In this document: in pieces, positions 18,124 through 27,440 of the stretch | Layout: each line of letters opens with the position of its first letter | Position numbering within the stretch: position 1 is the first letter of the stretch | Origin: Mycolicibacterium frederiksbergense | Lineage (GTDB): Bacteria > Actinomycetota > Actinomycetes > Mycobacteriales > Mycobacteriaceae | Length of the DNA: 64,000 nt | Assembly (NCBI RefSeq): GCF_012223425.1 | Contig: NZ_CP038797.1 | Span: 249,353-313,352, forward strand | Reading direction: 5' to 3' | Program-made: the position numbers and the translations under genes | The notes under the pieces: model-generated | The model's database searches: none | Told to the model about the DNA's origin: nothing | What the model saw: the letters and a program-made list of their open reading frames with translations, nothing else

Positions 18124-18458
18124 CGGGAGGCCGGCCGTTCCTTCAGACCCCGCGTCAGCGCGCGGGACTCCGCGTCGGTGGCCTCGCGCGCGAAGTGCAG
18201 TAATGCAGCTGCCGGGGTGTTGCCGCTGCCGGCCAACAGGTCTTGCAGCGCCTCGGTGGCCGAGTGCAGCCTGCTGCTGCGTGCGCGATACCGATAGGCC
18301 CGACAGTCGAGGTCGCTGATGAGCCAGTCCGTCCGGTGCACGTTGTCCATCACCGTCATCACCGTCGGGTAGGCGGGCTGGCGCGCCGGTGGCAGCCCGC
18401 AGTCGGTAATCGGTCCGGTAGTGGTCGGCGTGGACTCGGTTCGGTCAGACCTGCGCAC
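18120..18458 (-). pseudogene. 5'-truncated BlaI-family repressor
   Basis: Keeps the second half of the winged helix (PTVMTVMDNVHRTDWL ... CRAYRYRA) and the C-terminal tail. The first helices are replaced by unrelated sequence (STPTTTGPITDCGL), and the recognition region is altered. It still overlaps the M56 start by ATGA. DNA binding is doubtful. Confidence 0.7.
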
Positions 18459-19684
18459 TGCCCTGCACCCATCAATCCCAGGGCAGAGTCCAGTCGCCGT
18501 TCCGCCATACCCGAAGCTGCTCCCCCGGTATTGCGAACCTCAACGACGTCGCTGGGCTGGGAGAAGTCGTAGAACCACTGGCCGTTTTCGGCGTTGAGGT
18601 TTAGGCAGCCGTGCGAGACGTTGGTGTTGCCCTGCGCACACACAGTGCTGTCGAGGTGCTGCAGGTACACCCCGTCGGCACTGATCCGCGTCGCGAAGTT
18701 GATCGACTCCTTGTATCCCAGTGGGGAGTTGACTGGCAGCCCGAAGGTCGAGGAGTCCACCATGACCGGGTTGGCGTTGTCCATCACCGCGTAGGTGCCA
18801 CGCTGCGTCCAGAACGAGATGGTCTGGCCCCGTTGAGCATTTCGCTGCCACGCTTGCCCATCGAAGCGGGCATGGTGCGCGCCAAGGCCCTGATGTCGTA
18901 CACGCGGATCTGCACGGTGAGATCGTCGGCGATCGAGACGTGCGGGTCGCCGACGGTGAAGCCGACCCGGGCGCCCTCCGGGCCGTACAGTCCTTTGCCA
19001 GGGGGCGCCGTAGATGTCGGCGACCAACGTGCCTGACGTGAAGTACTGCAGGGGCCGCCAGTGCGCGGTTCGGTCGTCGAGCCAGTACCACGATCCGCAC
19101 ACCGGCGGTGTCGTGGTGAGGGTCATTCGACGAGCCGCGGCGGCCCTGTCGGCGATGGGTTCTTCGAAGCGGACAACCGCCACGGTGCCCACACCGTAGG
19201 TGCCGCCGTCTCGGACCGGCGTGCCAGTGATCGTGGTCAGCGTCACCTCGGTTTGGTCACCGGGGATCAGCGTCGGGAGTCGCGAATCAGCCCGCCGCAC
19301 AATGCCGTCGGCTCCGAGCGCGGTAGCGGTGGGCGTGTAGCTACGGCCGTAGCCGAGGGGCACATCCGGTTTCCACGCGGACCGATCGGGTGTGGTGAGG
19401 CCGCGGGTGCCCTGCTCGTTGCGTACCTCTAGGTCGATCAGTTCGCCCAGGGCCGCCGAGACCGTGCCTGGTGCCCACGGGTTGACCTCGGCGCTTTGGG
19501 GAACCGAGATGCTGACGACGGCCGGCCACGGCGGCGCCTTCTGCGCCGAAGCTTCGTCGTCGATTGTGGGGGCGCAGTCCGGACAGCGTGCGCGACCCCC
19601 GCCCACCACGCCCCCCAGGACGCCGATGCTCGGCCGCGCAGCCGCCAGGGCCGGCGCCGCGATTCTGCGGTGATGCAACGACAT
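18359..19684 (-). pseudogene. L,D-transpeptidase with two compensating frameshifts
   Basis: The frame starts MSLHHRRIAAPALAAA and carries Ig-like domains followed by the YkuD catalytic domain with [10 protein letters not shown]. From about 19005 to 18850 it is shifted: the minus strand there in another frame reads GKGLYGPEGARVGFTVGD, then a run to MPASMGKRG, as expected of the family, while the open frame gives a Arg-rich nonsense stretch of about 55 residues. Two indels restore the frame before GTYAVMD. The signal sequence lacks a convincing lipobox, and the 3' end runs into the blaI remnant. It may yield a defective protein. Family members cross-link peptidoglycan 3-3. Confidence 0.75.
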
Positions 19685-19740
19685 CGAAGCCTTTCGCGTC
19701 TCGACGGGGCGGCCGCGGCGAGGCGGATCCACTGCCCGCT

Positions 19741-19757
19741 TACTAGATAGCTCAGTA
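19741..19757. promoter_or_regulatory. BlaI-type palindrome TACT-N9-AGTA, site 3
   Basis: TACTAGATAGCTCAGTA, 57 bp upstream of the L,D-transpeptidase ATG and in the 170-bp gap to the multicopper oxidase. It shows the same 17-bp frame as sites 1 and 2 and is the one with the clearest target gene. Confidence 0.55.
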
Positions 19758-19857
19758 GTTAAACACCGGCGGTGCAACTTCTGTCACCGTGGCGGGTCCC
19801 GGCGCTCACCGCTCCATCCACGGCCCTACCGGACCGATGGCGGCCCGGCACAGCTGG

Positions 19858-21378
19858 TCAGCCGGTGTAGTCGAGCTGGGTCATCATCCCGGCGTCCTGG
19901 TGATAGGTGTTGTGGCAGTGCAACATCCATTGACCGGGATTGTCGGCGACGAAAGCCACCCGAAGTCGCTGCCTGGGTAACACGATCACGGTGTCCTTAC
20001 GTGCACCGGGTCGACCATCGGCGGTGAGGACCTCGAAGGTGTGACCGTGCAGGTGCATGGGGTGCCACATCATCGACGTGTTGTTGAACGTCATCTCGGC
20101 CCGCTGCCCCAACCGGACCTGCAGCGCAGCAGTCCGTGAAAACGGCAGCCCGTTGATCGTCCACTCGTAGGGCGCCATTGAACCCGCCAGATCCACGGGT
20201 AGTTGCACGTCGGCAGCCGCGGGGACCAGCGCCGCGGCGGTGGTGGCGGTGAAGTCGCCGACTGTGGCGATGCGGCCACCCAGCTCTGGCGGAGCGAAGT
20301 CGGCCGGTGGCGGGGTACCCGCGCCGGTAACGAGCAGGGCGCGCGCCGTCGCGGTCTTTCCCTCTGCGAGGGCGACCAGCGCGAACGCCCCGTCCCCGAC
20401 AGTGATTCGTACGTCGTAACGCTCACCCATCCCGATCAGCACCGCGTCGACGTCGACGGGCTCCACGGGGAATCCGTCGGTGTGGGTCACGGTGAGCCGG
20501 TGCCCCGCCACCGCGACCCGGAACGCCGTGTCGGATGCCGCATTGATGATCCGAATCCTGACCCGCTGGCCAGGTTTCGCGCGAAACGTGGTGGGGGCCG
20601 ACGGGATTCGACCGTTGACCAGATAGTAGGGGTAGGAGACATCGCCTGCGTCGCCGCCCAGTAGTGCGCTCTTACCCATTCCGCCGACACCGCCGACGGT
20701 CCCCGTGCCCATGCCGGGCATGTCATCGCCTCCCGCCATGTCGTGGCCCGGTGCCGACCTGTTACGCAACCCGTCGAAGATCTGCGCGGGACTGGATCCG
20801 ACGCCGTCGGTCCAGTCGTCGAGCATCACGATCCACTCCGCGTCGTAATCTCCCGGATCCCGCGGATCGTCGACGATGACCGGAAAGTGCAGCCCGGTAT
20901 CGGCGTCCAAGCCGGTGTGCGGATGGGCCCAGTAGGTGCCCGGATGTGGAACCGAGAACCGGTAGGTGAAGTCGCTTCCAGCAGCGATGTCCGGCGTCGC
21001 CGGCGCCGCGCCGTCCATGTCGTTGCGCATCGCGATGCCGTGCCAGTGCACCGACGTCGTGCGCGGCAGCCGATTGCGCACCGTGACGGCGACCTCGTCG
21101 CCGACCGACGCCCGCAGCACCGGTCCCGGCACCGTTCCGTTGTAAGCCAACGACTGAGCGACGCTGCCTCCGAGGTCGACACGGGTCGGCTCGGCGGTCA
21201 GCATCGCCGAGACCATCCGTCCACTATGCGGACGACGCGCCTCGGCCGCGGCGATCCCGTTGTCGGGTCCCACCGGGACTGCCTTGGAGCTGCAGGACGC
21301 CAGCGCGGCGCCGGCCGCCGTCGCCGCGGCGGCGGCGGCGAGGAACGATCGTCGAGTCAACGGGTACACGTCAGACAC
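19858..21378 (-). CDS. mmcO: MmcO-like periplasmic multicopper oxidase
   Basis: 506 residues. A twin-arginine signal (TRRSFLAAAAAA) with a lipobox Cys (ALASCSS) exports the folded protein. All four copper-ligand clusters are present: HWHG, HPH, HPMHLHGH and HCHNTYHQDAGM; the Met-rich stretch HDMAGGDDMPGMG may bind copper. It oxidises Cu(I) outside the membrane, as the M. tuberculosis copper-resistance oxidase MmcO (Rv0846c) does. The GTG start is chosen because it precedes the signal closely and overlaps the upstream small membrane gene by 8 nt; the longer frame adds no homology. Confidence 0.92.
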   Translation of the reverse strand: MSDVYPLTRRSFLAAAAAATAAGAALASCSSKAVPVGPDNGIAAAEARRPHSGRMVSAMLTAEPTRVDLGGSVAQSLAYNGTVPGPVLRASVGDEVAVTVRNRLPRTTSVHWHGIAMRNDMDGAAPATPDIAAGSDFTYRFSVPHPGTYWAHPHTGLDADTGLHFPVIVDDPRDPGDYDAEWIVMLDDWTDGVGSSPAQIFDGLRNRSAPGHDMAGGDDMPGMGTGTVGGVGGMGKSALLGGDAGDVSYPYYLVNGRIPSAPTTFRAKPGQRVRIRIINAASDTAFRVAVAGHRLTVTHTDGFPVEPVDVDAVLIGMGERYDVRITVGDGAFALVALAEGKTATARALLVTGAGTPPPADFAPPELGGRIATVGDFTATTAAALVPAAADVQLPVDLAGSMAPYEWTINGLPFSRTAALQVRLGQRAEMTFNNTSMMWHPMHLHGHTFEVLTADGRPGARKDTVIVLPRQRLRVAFVADNPGQWMLHCHNTYHQDAGMMTQLDYTG

Positions 21379-21604
21379 GACGGTCGTTCCTCGGCGCGTA
21401 CTCGATCGCCGCATCCTCGCCGCGGCCACCTCCACTCACCGGGTACGGCCGCGCGGTGCGCGTTGGGCCGGCGAACAACGCCCTTATGGCCAGCAGAGCA
21501 GCAACCCAGCACGCGACGATTACGCCGAGCATCAACAGCCAGCTGTGCCAGTCATCACCGGACACTACGTGCACCGCGTGGCCAGCCATCATCATCGTGC
21601 TCAT
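21371..21604 (-). CDS. small single-pass membrane protein coupled to mmcO
   Basis: 77 residues starting MSTMMMAGHAVHVVSGDDWH, with one membrane segment (about 22-44) and a charged C-terminus. The Met/His-rich N-terminus would face outside and could bind copper. It overlaps the mmcO start by 8 nt, so the two are co-translated. No named family is recognised; a role in copper handling is inferred from position. Confidence 0.6.
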   Translation of the reverse strand: MSTMMMAGHAVHVVSGDDWHSWLLMLGVIVACWVAALLAIRALFAGPTRTARPYPVSGGGRGEDAAIEYAPRNDRRV

Positions 21605-21852
21605 GTCGACTACGGTGCGTCCTACACCGGGCGAAACCGGTATTGGTCGTGTAAAGATCAGTTGAAGATTGCGCCGTACGACACGCGCCCGACGCACCTT
21701 AGACGATATAGGGGCTGGAGCCTCACTCAGATGTGATCGTGGGCTGCCGTCAGGAAGTGGGTCCTGGCCGGTAGAGCCACAGATTTGGGGAGGCCGCCAC
21801 CCCCGCGCTTCATCACGGTGCGCGGTGTCAAATACCGGATGGCGTCCCCCAG

Positions 21853-22760
21853 ATGATCGCCGCCGCGCTCGGTCGCCGACTAGGCTTGGGCATGTGGCCG
21901 CTCATTGTCCAGACCACGGTGCTACTAGCTGGAGCCATCACCACGAAGGGTCGCCGTCGTCGTCGGACCACCCCTGTTACGCGAGCCCCTGTAGGGGACG
22001 GTGTTCTCAGTCGCGGGCGCGGTGGCGGTGTCGGCGCTCAACCGCGTACGCGGTGACGCTTTACGTCAGCCGCCGGCTGCAACGGTCGGCGCCCGGGGTG
22101 GCGGCCGCGACCCCGAGCATCTCCGAGGGTCGATACGATGTGCGAGTTGAACCGCAAAACCTCGGCGAGGACTTCGATGCACTGGCGAGGGCTTTCAACC
22201 GGATAGTCGTGCAACTCAGGCTATGGACACTGCGCGCCGTCAACTCTTCGGCGACCTGGACCACGAGATCTGCACTCCGGTGGCCGTTCTGGGAACCGTC
22301 GTGGACGGCGTCCGACCGCTGACTCTCGACACCATCGCGGTGATGCGCGCCCAGCCACGGCGGCTTGTTCGCTTTGCCGGCGATCTGAGCGCGCTCGCGC
22401 GGGCCGAGGAGGGTGCGGCCACGATGTCCGTCACCGGCCTCGATGTCGCCGATTTGGTCACCCGCGCCGTGGCCGCCATTACCGACTGCTGCCTCGCTAA
22501 GAGGCGTGTTCCTGTCGACCCACCGGTCGACGTCTCGGCGCGGTGTGGGGGCGGGAGGGCGCGCGGGTTCACATAGGTGCGGGTCAACGTCGTGGGCGTA
22601 GGCACCAATACCGACGACGAACAGCTCGTCATCGTGTGACCGACGACGGCGACCGCATCGCTCGTTCACACCTGCGGCACGTCGTCCATTGCCACTACCG
22701 CGCCGAAGTGCCCGCGATTGCGCGACCCCGGCGGTTCGGGGCTCGGACCGGCCCTCGCCA
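21853..22760 (+). pseudogene. decayed sensor histidine kinase, paralogue of the 41019-42182 kinase
   Basis: Reads RRLGLGMWPLIVQTTV, then (frame change) VTLYVSRRLQRS and LGEDFDALARAFNRI, then (frame change) RRQLFGDLDHEICTPVAVLG and RLVRFAGDLSALARAEE, and last TDDGDRIARSHLR. Each piece matches the intact kinase in order. At least three indels and a missing ATP-lid region make it non-functional. As with the intact copy, a DUF305 gene follows on the opposite strand. Confidence 0.85.
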
Positions 22761-22810
22761 AGGTGCTTGCCAGAAGTACACGGCCGCGCAACCCCACAAG
22801 CTGCCCGGCC

Positions 22811-23470
22811 TCACATGGCGGCCAACATCGTGTTCATGGTGCCGATCTCCTGCTGCTGGGAGGTGAGGATGGAACGCGCCATCTCGGTTGCCGTCGGGAA
22901 CTGGCCACTGTCCACCTCGGTCTGGGCCATGGCGATGGCCCCCTTGTGATGCTCGATCATCTGCGTCAGGAACAGCCTGCTCGCCTCGGCACCCTGGGCG
23001 TCCTGCAGCGCCGCCATGTCCTGTGGGGACATCATGCCGCCGCTGCCCATGCTGTCCATGTCGTGTCCGGGCATGCCGGACATGTTCGGCATGTCCGGCG
23101 ACGGTGTCACCGACACGCCCCAGTCGGTCAGCCAGCCCTGCATCTTCTCGATCTCGGGGCCCTGAGCCGCCTTGATCTCTTTGGCCAGCGTCGCCACCTT
23201 CGGGTCGATGCCTTGCTTGCCCAGGAACATGTCGCTCATCTCGACCGCCTGCTGATGGTGCGGAATCATCCCCTGCGCGAATGCCACGTCGGCGTCGTTA
23301 TGCGTTTGCCCCGTCTGATTACCCGACGTCGAGGGTGCCGCCGCAGCGGAGGTCTGCGAGCTGCCCATCGACGACATGTCATGACCCGCAGAGGTGTTAC
23401 TACACGCGCCCACCGTTACCATGGCCGCCACAGCAGCGGCGGCCACCGATCCGACCTTGATGTTCCTCAT
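22811..23470 (-). CDS. DUF305 lipoprotein, Met/His-rich, copy 1
   Basis: 219 residues. A lipoprotein signal (VTVGACSN) is followed by the DUF305 domain with paired His motifs (MIPHHQQAVEMSDM and MIEHHKGAIAMAQ) and a Met/His-rich loop (MPGHDMDSMGSGGMM). DUF305 proteins such as CopM of Synechocystis bind copper outside the cytoplasm, so copper sequestration is likely. GGAGG precedes the ATG. The closest paralogue is at 42202-42885. Confidence 0.85.
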   Translation of the reverse strand: MRNIKVGSVAAAAVAAMVTVGACSNTSAGHDMSSMGSSQTSAAAAPSTSGNQTGQTHNDADVAFAQGMIPHHQQAVEMSDMFLGKQGIDPKVATLAKEIKAAQGPEIEKMQGWLTDWGVSVTPSPDMPNMSGMPGHDMDSMGSGGMMSPQDMAALQDAQGAEASRLFLTQMIEHHKGAIAMAQTEVDSGQFPTATEMARSILTSQQQEIGTMNTMLAAM

Positions 23471-23652
23471 CTGAATCCTCCATAGTTCGTTACTTGACAT
23501 CGCATCTCGGCATCGAAGAGCCGATCGCCATTCGCGCGGCCGGCACTGTTCGTTCGATACACACCAGCCTGACTGCGCCGCCTCAGGGCCGCTGTGACGT
23601 TTGGTGAAGAATTGGTAAAGACAGTCGATCATCCCGGGCGTCGGCGGCACGT

Positions 23653-24741
23653 TCAATAGCGGCGGGCATTGTGGAATGGCGACGACGAGATCGGCGCCAC
23701 CTTCACCGGTGTCCCGAAGGTCGACGCGTGCACCATCATGCCGTCGCCGATGTAAATGCCCGCGTGGGAGACATCGGAGTAGAACGTCACGATGTCACCC
23801 GGCTGCAGGTCGGTTTGTGCGATAGGCGTACCGCCTTCGGCTAACGCCTGACTGGATCGCGGCAGCTTGCGCCCGGTCTGCAGGAACGCCCACTGGATCA
23901 GCCCCGAGCAGTCGAAGGCATTCGGACCCGTCGCACCCCAGGAGTAAGGCTTACCGAGCTGAGTGAGGGCGGCCTGGACGACGCCATCATTCTGCTCTCC
24001 CGGCGCTCCGGCGGGTGCGGGTGCACTCTCCACCAGACCTGGTGCGGGCGCGGCGATGATGTTGGGGTCCGTAGGCAGGGCAGGATCGGGTGCCGGCGGC
24101 GGGGGGCCGGGGTCCGCCAGCACGGCGCGCTGCTCCGGTGTCAACACCGCGTACTGCGCCTTTACCGCCTCGACCTGTCGCATCAACTCGCTTTGCCGAG
24201 CTTGCAGTTCAGCCCGCACCAGGGCGGCCTGCTCAGCGGCCGCGCGCGCTGCCGTTGCCGAATCCGCCGACGCGCGTGCCGCTGCGTCAGCTCGCTCGCG
24301 CGCCTGTCGGTATCCCTTCATGCGGCTCGCCATCTCCGATGAGATGACCCGCTGAACGGACAAGTCGTCGATCAGCTGTTGGGGGGAATTCGCAGTCAAC
24401 GCCGCCGACACGCCGTCGAGGCCTCCACCCATGTACATCGCGGCGGCGACCTCGTCGACCGCGCTCTGGTAGCTGTCCAAGTCAATCCGGACTTTATTCA
24501 AGGCGGCTTGCCCCGCGGACTCACGCAGGTCGGTAGCGCGCTGATAGGCGAGCTTCTCATCGAGGTCCAGCTGCGCGGAGTTCATTGCCTCAGTAGTCTG
24601 CTCGGCCGCCCGTGACAGCTCGTTGAGCCTCGCCAACGCGTCCGCTGCGGGGTCGGCGTTCCCATTGCCCGACACCAGTGCGAACAACAGGATAGCCGAG
24701 GCCACGATGCGTAGTGCACTGCTGGACCGTGCACGTGTCAT
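23653..24741 (-). CDS. RipC-like secreted NlpC/P60 hydrolase with coiled coil
   Basis: 362 residues with a signal peptide (RIVASAILLFALVSGNGNA), a long helical coiled-coil region (residues about 35-220, rich in Ala/Glu/Arg), a proline-rich linker and a C-terminal NlpC/P60 domain: KPYSWGATGPNAFDCSGL (catalytic Cys), DVSHAGIYIGDG (His) and MMVHAST. This layout matches mycobacterial RipA/RipC endopeptidases, which need activation at the division or envelope machinery. The second ATG (MTRARSS) is chosen because the signal then starts correctly. A CTACTACGTAG motif lies about 60 bp upstream. Confidence 0.88.
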   Translation of the reverse strand: MTRARSSSALRIVASAILLFALVSGNGNADPAADALARLNELSRAAEQTTEAMNSAQLDLDEKLAYQRATDLRESAGQAALNKVRIDLDSYQSAVDEVAAAMYMGGGLDGVSAALTANSPQQLIDDLSVQRVISSEMASRMKGYRQARERADAAARASADSATAARAAAEQAALVRAELQARQSELMRQVEAVKAQYAVLTPEQRAVLADPGPPPPAPDPALPTDPNIIAAPAPGLVESAPAPAGAPGEQNDGVVQAALTQLGKPYSWGATGPNAFDCSGLIQWAFLQTGRKLPRSSQALAEGGTPIAQTDLQPGDIVTFYSDVSHAGIYIGDGMMVHASTFGTPVKVAPISSSPFHNARRY

Positions 24742-24800
24742 CCTGGTAACACGTTCGAGAGTCAAAGCAGATGGTCCTTCGCGTCACGATCTCTGTAACT

Positions 24801-24810
24801 ACTACGTAGG
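24801..24810. promoter_or_regulatory. CTACTACGTAG-type motif upstream of the RipC-like gene
   Basis: ACTACGTAGG, preceded by AACT and followed 6 bp later by a second half CGACTACGTT. It is shared, together with about 70 bp of leader, by the stump at 7590-7670. Confidence 0.5.
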
Positions 24811-24993
24811 TCGCGACTACGTTACGAAACTACAACGATATTGTCCATGTGGTCTCGTCGCGACGTGGCCGCGGCCTGTCGTCTTCATCGGATCTTCATC
24901 AAAACTTGAACCCAGCCATATTCGGCCCCTTGATGATGGAGTGAGCAGCAGCGTCGCCGCGCCAGTGATCTGAACGTTCGAAAGGGTGTTTCG

Positions 24994-26253
24994 GTGTCAA
25001 CCGACCACGCGTCATTGCCCTCACGATTCGCTCCCGAGCTCCCACTAGGGCGGCGTCGTCGTCGTCATGTCGCCGCGGCGGTCGGGGCACTGGTCGTCGC
25101 GGCTATCGCAATGACAGCGTGCGCAGGCCCGGCGGCCATTACGGCGGCTCCGGAACCGACGGTGATGGCCGAAAAGGGTGACCCCTACGGTGATCTGCTC
25201 GTACCGGGACTGCAGTCGTCGGTGACCGACCGCGCCGTCGGCGTCCCGGTGGACGCTCCGGTCACTGTCACAGCCGGAAGCGGTGTTCTCGGCACGGTCA
25301 CCATGGTCAACTCCGACGGGAGGGCAGTCGCCGGGCAACTCAGCCCCGACGGCCTGACGTGGTCAACCGCCGAACCCCTGGGTTACAACAAGCGCTACAC
25401 GTTGACCGCGCAGGCACTTGGACTCGGCGGCGTGATCGCCAATACGATGACCTTCCAGACCCAGTCGCCGAACAATCTGACGATGCCCTTCGTCATGCCA
25501 AACGACGGCGACGTAGTCGGCGTAGGTCAGCCGGTGGCCATCCGCTTCGACGAAGACATCCCCGATCGCGCGGCAGCGCAGCAATCCATCGAGGTCTCCA
25601 CCAATCCCCGAGTCGACGGTGCGTTCTACTGGCTCAGTGCGCGCGAAGTCCGTTGGCGCCCAGCACAATACTGGGCGCCCGGCACCACCGTCGAAGTCGA
25701 GGTGAACACCTACGGTGTCGACCTCGGCGACGGGTTGTTCGGCCAAGACAACATCACGACCCGGTTCACGGTCGGCGACCGAGTCATCGCCACCGCCGAC
25801 GACGCCACCAAGACGTTGACGGTGCTCCGCAACGGCCAAGTGGTCAAGACCATGCCGATGTCAATGGGCAAGGACAGCACCCCCACCGACAACGGCGCCT
25901 ACATCATCGGCGACAGGTACGCCAACCTCGTCATGGACTCATCGACCTACGGCGTTCCCGTCAACTCGCCTGATGGTTACCGTCTCGACGTTGATTGGGC
26001 TACCCAAATGTCCTACAGCGGCATTTACGTCCACTCCGCACCCTGGTCAGTAGGCAGCCAAGGCAGAACTAACGTCAGCCACGGTTGCCTCAACGTCAGC
26101 CCCGACAACGCCAAATGGTTCTACGACAACACCAAACGCGGCGACATCGTCGAAGTGATCAACACCGTTGGGTCGACGCTACCCGGAAGCGACGGACTTG
26201 GAGACTGGAACGTGCCGTGGGACGAATGGCAAGCCGGCAACGCCGCCGTGTGA
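24994..26253 (+). CDS. LppS/LdtMt2-type L,D-transpeptidase lipoprotein
   Basis: 419 residues. A lipobox (AIAMTACAG) is followed by two Ig-like domains (residues about 60-250) and a YkuD catalytic domain with [11 protein letters not shown] and the active-site motif [11 protein letters not shown]. The C-terminal extension ([10 protein letters not shown]) is the one found in LdtMt2 (Rv2518c, LppS). It makes 3-3 peptidoglycan cross-links that resist most beta-lactams except carbapenems. The GTG start follows GAAAGG. All catalytic residues are in place, unlike the shifted copy at 18359-19684. Confidence 0.92.
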   Translation: MSTDHASLPSRFAPELPLGRRRRRHVAAAVGALVVAAIAMTACAGPAAITAAPEPTVMAEKGDPYGDLLVPGLQSSVTDRAVGVPVDAPVTVTAGSGVLGTVTMVNSDGRAVAGQLSPDGLTWSTAEPLGYNKRYTLTAQALGLGGVIANTMTFQTQSPNNLTMPFVMPNDGDVVGVGQPVAIRFDEDIPDRAAAQQSIEVSTNPRVDGAFYWLSAREVRWRPAQYWAPGTTVEVEVNTYGVDLGDGLFGQDNITTRFTVGDRVIATADDATKTLTVLRNGQVVKTMPMSMGKDSTPTDNGAYIIGDRYANLVMDSSTYGVPVNSPDGYRLDVDWATQMSYSGIYVHSAPWSVGSQGRTNVSHGCLNVSPDNAKWFYDNTKRGDIVEVINTVGSTLPGSDGLGDWNVPWDEWQAGNAAV

Positions 26254-26302
26254 CACGACTTCCCGACCGACATCGGCTCCCGCCGATCCTGGTTCGTCCG
26301 GC

Positions 26303-26330
26303 AAACTACGTATCGTGTACGTAGATATTT
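26303..26330. promoter_or_regulatory. ACTACGTAT/TACGTAG repeat in front of 26392
   Basis: AACTACGTATCGTG followed by TACGTAGATA: two halves resembling the CTACTACGTAG motif, upstream of a short frame with a good ribosome site. Confidence 0.35.
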
Positions 26331-26391
26331 GGCATCGGGCGTGTGCGCTGCGGGCGGCCGGTGAAACCAACCTTCGACTACTGGAGGATTC

Positions 26392-26643
26392 GTGATACTA
26401 CGAGCCATCTTCAGGATCGCCCTCGCCGCATTCGTCGCCACGGAGAAGGAGGGCCCAAGCGCACGCACCGAACCGATGGTCCCCAAACCGCCAGATCCGG
26501 TCCCCCCAGTATCGACCAGTGACTCGGCGAGGATGTGTCGTCAGCCGGCGAACCTGCGGCGGCGCTCCCGTAACACCACGACGTTTGGAACCCTATGGCA
26601 AAGCTGGGCACCATCATCGCGACTATCCTGGCCGGCTCCTTAA
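26392..26643 (+). pseudogene. short frame with good ribosome site, probably a truncated gene
   Basis: GGAGGA precedes GTG; the product starts (M)ILRAIFRIALAAFVATEKEG and soon becomes Pro- and Arg-rich. It overlaps the start of the next gene in another frame. It is likely the remnant of a secreted or membrane protein. No family is recognised. Confidence 0.35.
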
Positions 26644-27440
26644 TCGCGGCGTGTTCGTCACAACCCTCCGATACCGCGCCCGCCCTTGTACCGGGCATGG
26701 TCCACATCCACGGACTCGGCCTCAATCCATCCGATCAAACCCTCTATGTGGCAACGCACTACGGCCTCTTTTCGGTAGAGCCCGATCAGGCGCCACAACG
26801 AGTGGGCACGCTGATGCAGGATTTCATGGGGTTTACCGTCACCGGCCCCGACGAATTCCTGGCCAGCGGCCACCCGGATCCGGCCGATCGACAACAACCA
26901 CCACATCTGGGTCTGATCAAAAGCAGCGACGCCGGGAACACCTGGGAATCTGTGTCGTTGAAGGGCAGCGCGGATTTTCATGCCCTCGAATACCGCCTCG
27001 GACGGGTCTATGGTCACGACAGCCAGTCGGGGATGGTCATGGTCAGCTTCGACGAGCGGTCCTGGCAACCGCGGGCAGAGGTCGCCGCCATCGACCTCGC
27101 AGCATCGCCCGTTGACGCCGACGTGATTCTCGCGACCACCCGCGAAGGGCTGCTTCGAAGCACTGACGGCGCGGCGACGTTCGACGCAATCGGCGGCGCA
27201 CCGGCACTAGCGTTCATCAGCTGGCCCGAGCGCGGGCCACTCGTTGGAGTAGATGTAGCAGGAAGCCTCTACATCAGCAAAGACGCTGGTCAGACATGGC
27301 AGCCACAACACGCCCTGCAAGCCAAACCGCAGGCCCTGCTCGCTGCCGGCAACAGCGAGGTTTACATCGCGACCGAAACCGCCATCTATTCCTCGACGGA
27401 CGACGGTGCCACAGTGCGCGTTCTGACCACTATCGACTAG
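26595..27440 (+). CDS. F510_1955-type secreted beta-propeller lipoprotein
   Basis: 281 residues with a lipoprotein signal (SLIAACSS). The body repeats sialidase/BNR-like Asp-box strands (SSDAGNTWES, SKDAGQTWQP and SSTDDGATVR), and the N-terminal motif MVHIHGLGLNP is typical of a family usually labelled F510_1955 glycosylhydrolase. No glycosidase catalytic residues were identified, so enzyme activity is unproven; it may be a surface binding protein. Members often sit beside copper genes in actinobacteria, which fits here. Confidence 0.75.
   Translation: MAKLGTIIATILAGSLIAACSSQPSDTAPALVPGMVHIHGLGLNPSDQTLYVATHYGLFSVEPDQAPQRVGTLMQDFMGFTVTGPDEFLASGHPDPADRQQPPHLGLIKSSDAGNTWESVSLKGSADFHALEYRLGRVYGHDSQSGMVMVSFDERSWQPRAEVAAIDLAASPVDADVILATTREGLLRSTDGAATFDAIGGAPALAFISWPERGPLVGVDVAGSLYISKDAGQTWQPQHALQAKPQALLAAGNSEVYIATETAIYSSTDDGATVRVLTTID

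Noticed and set aside
18359..18458. C-terminal extension of the L,D-transpeptidase frame (ERRLDSALGLMG onward) as real protein
   Set aside because: It lies beyond the normal family end and covers the blaI remnant in another frame.
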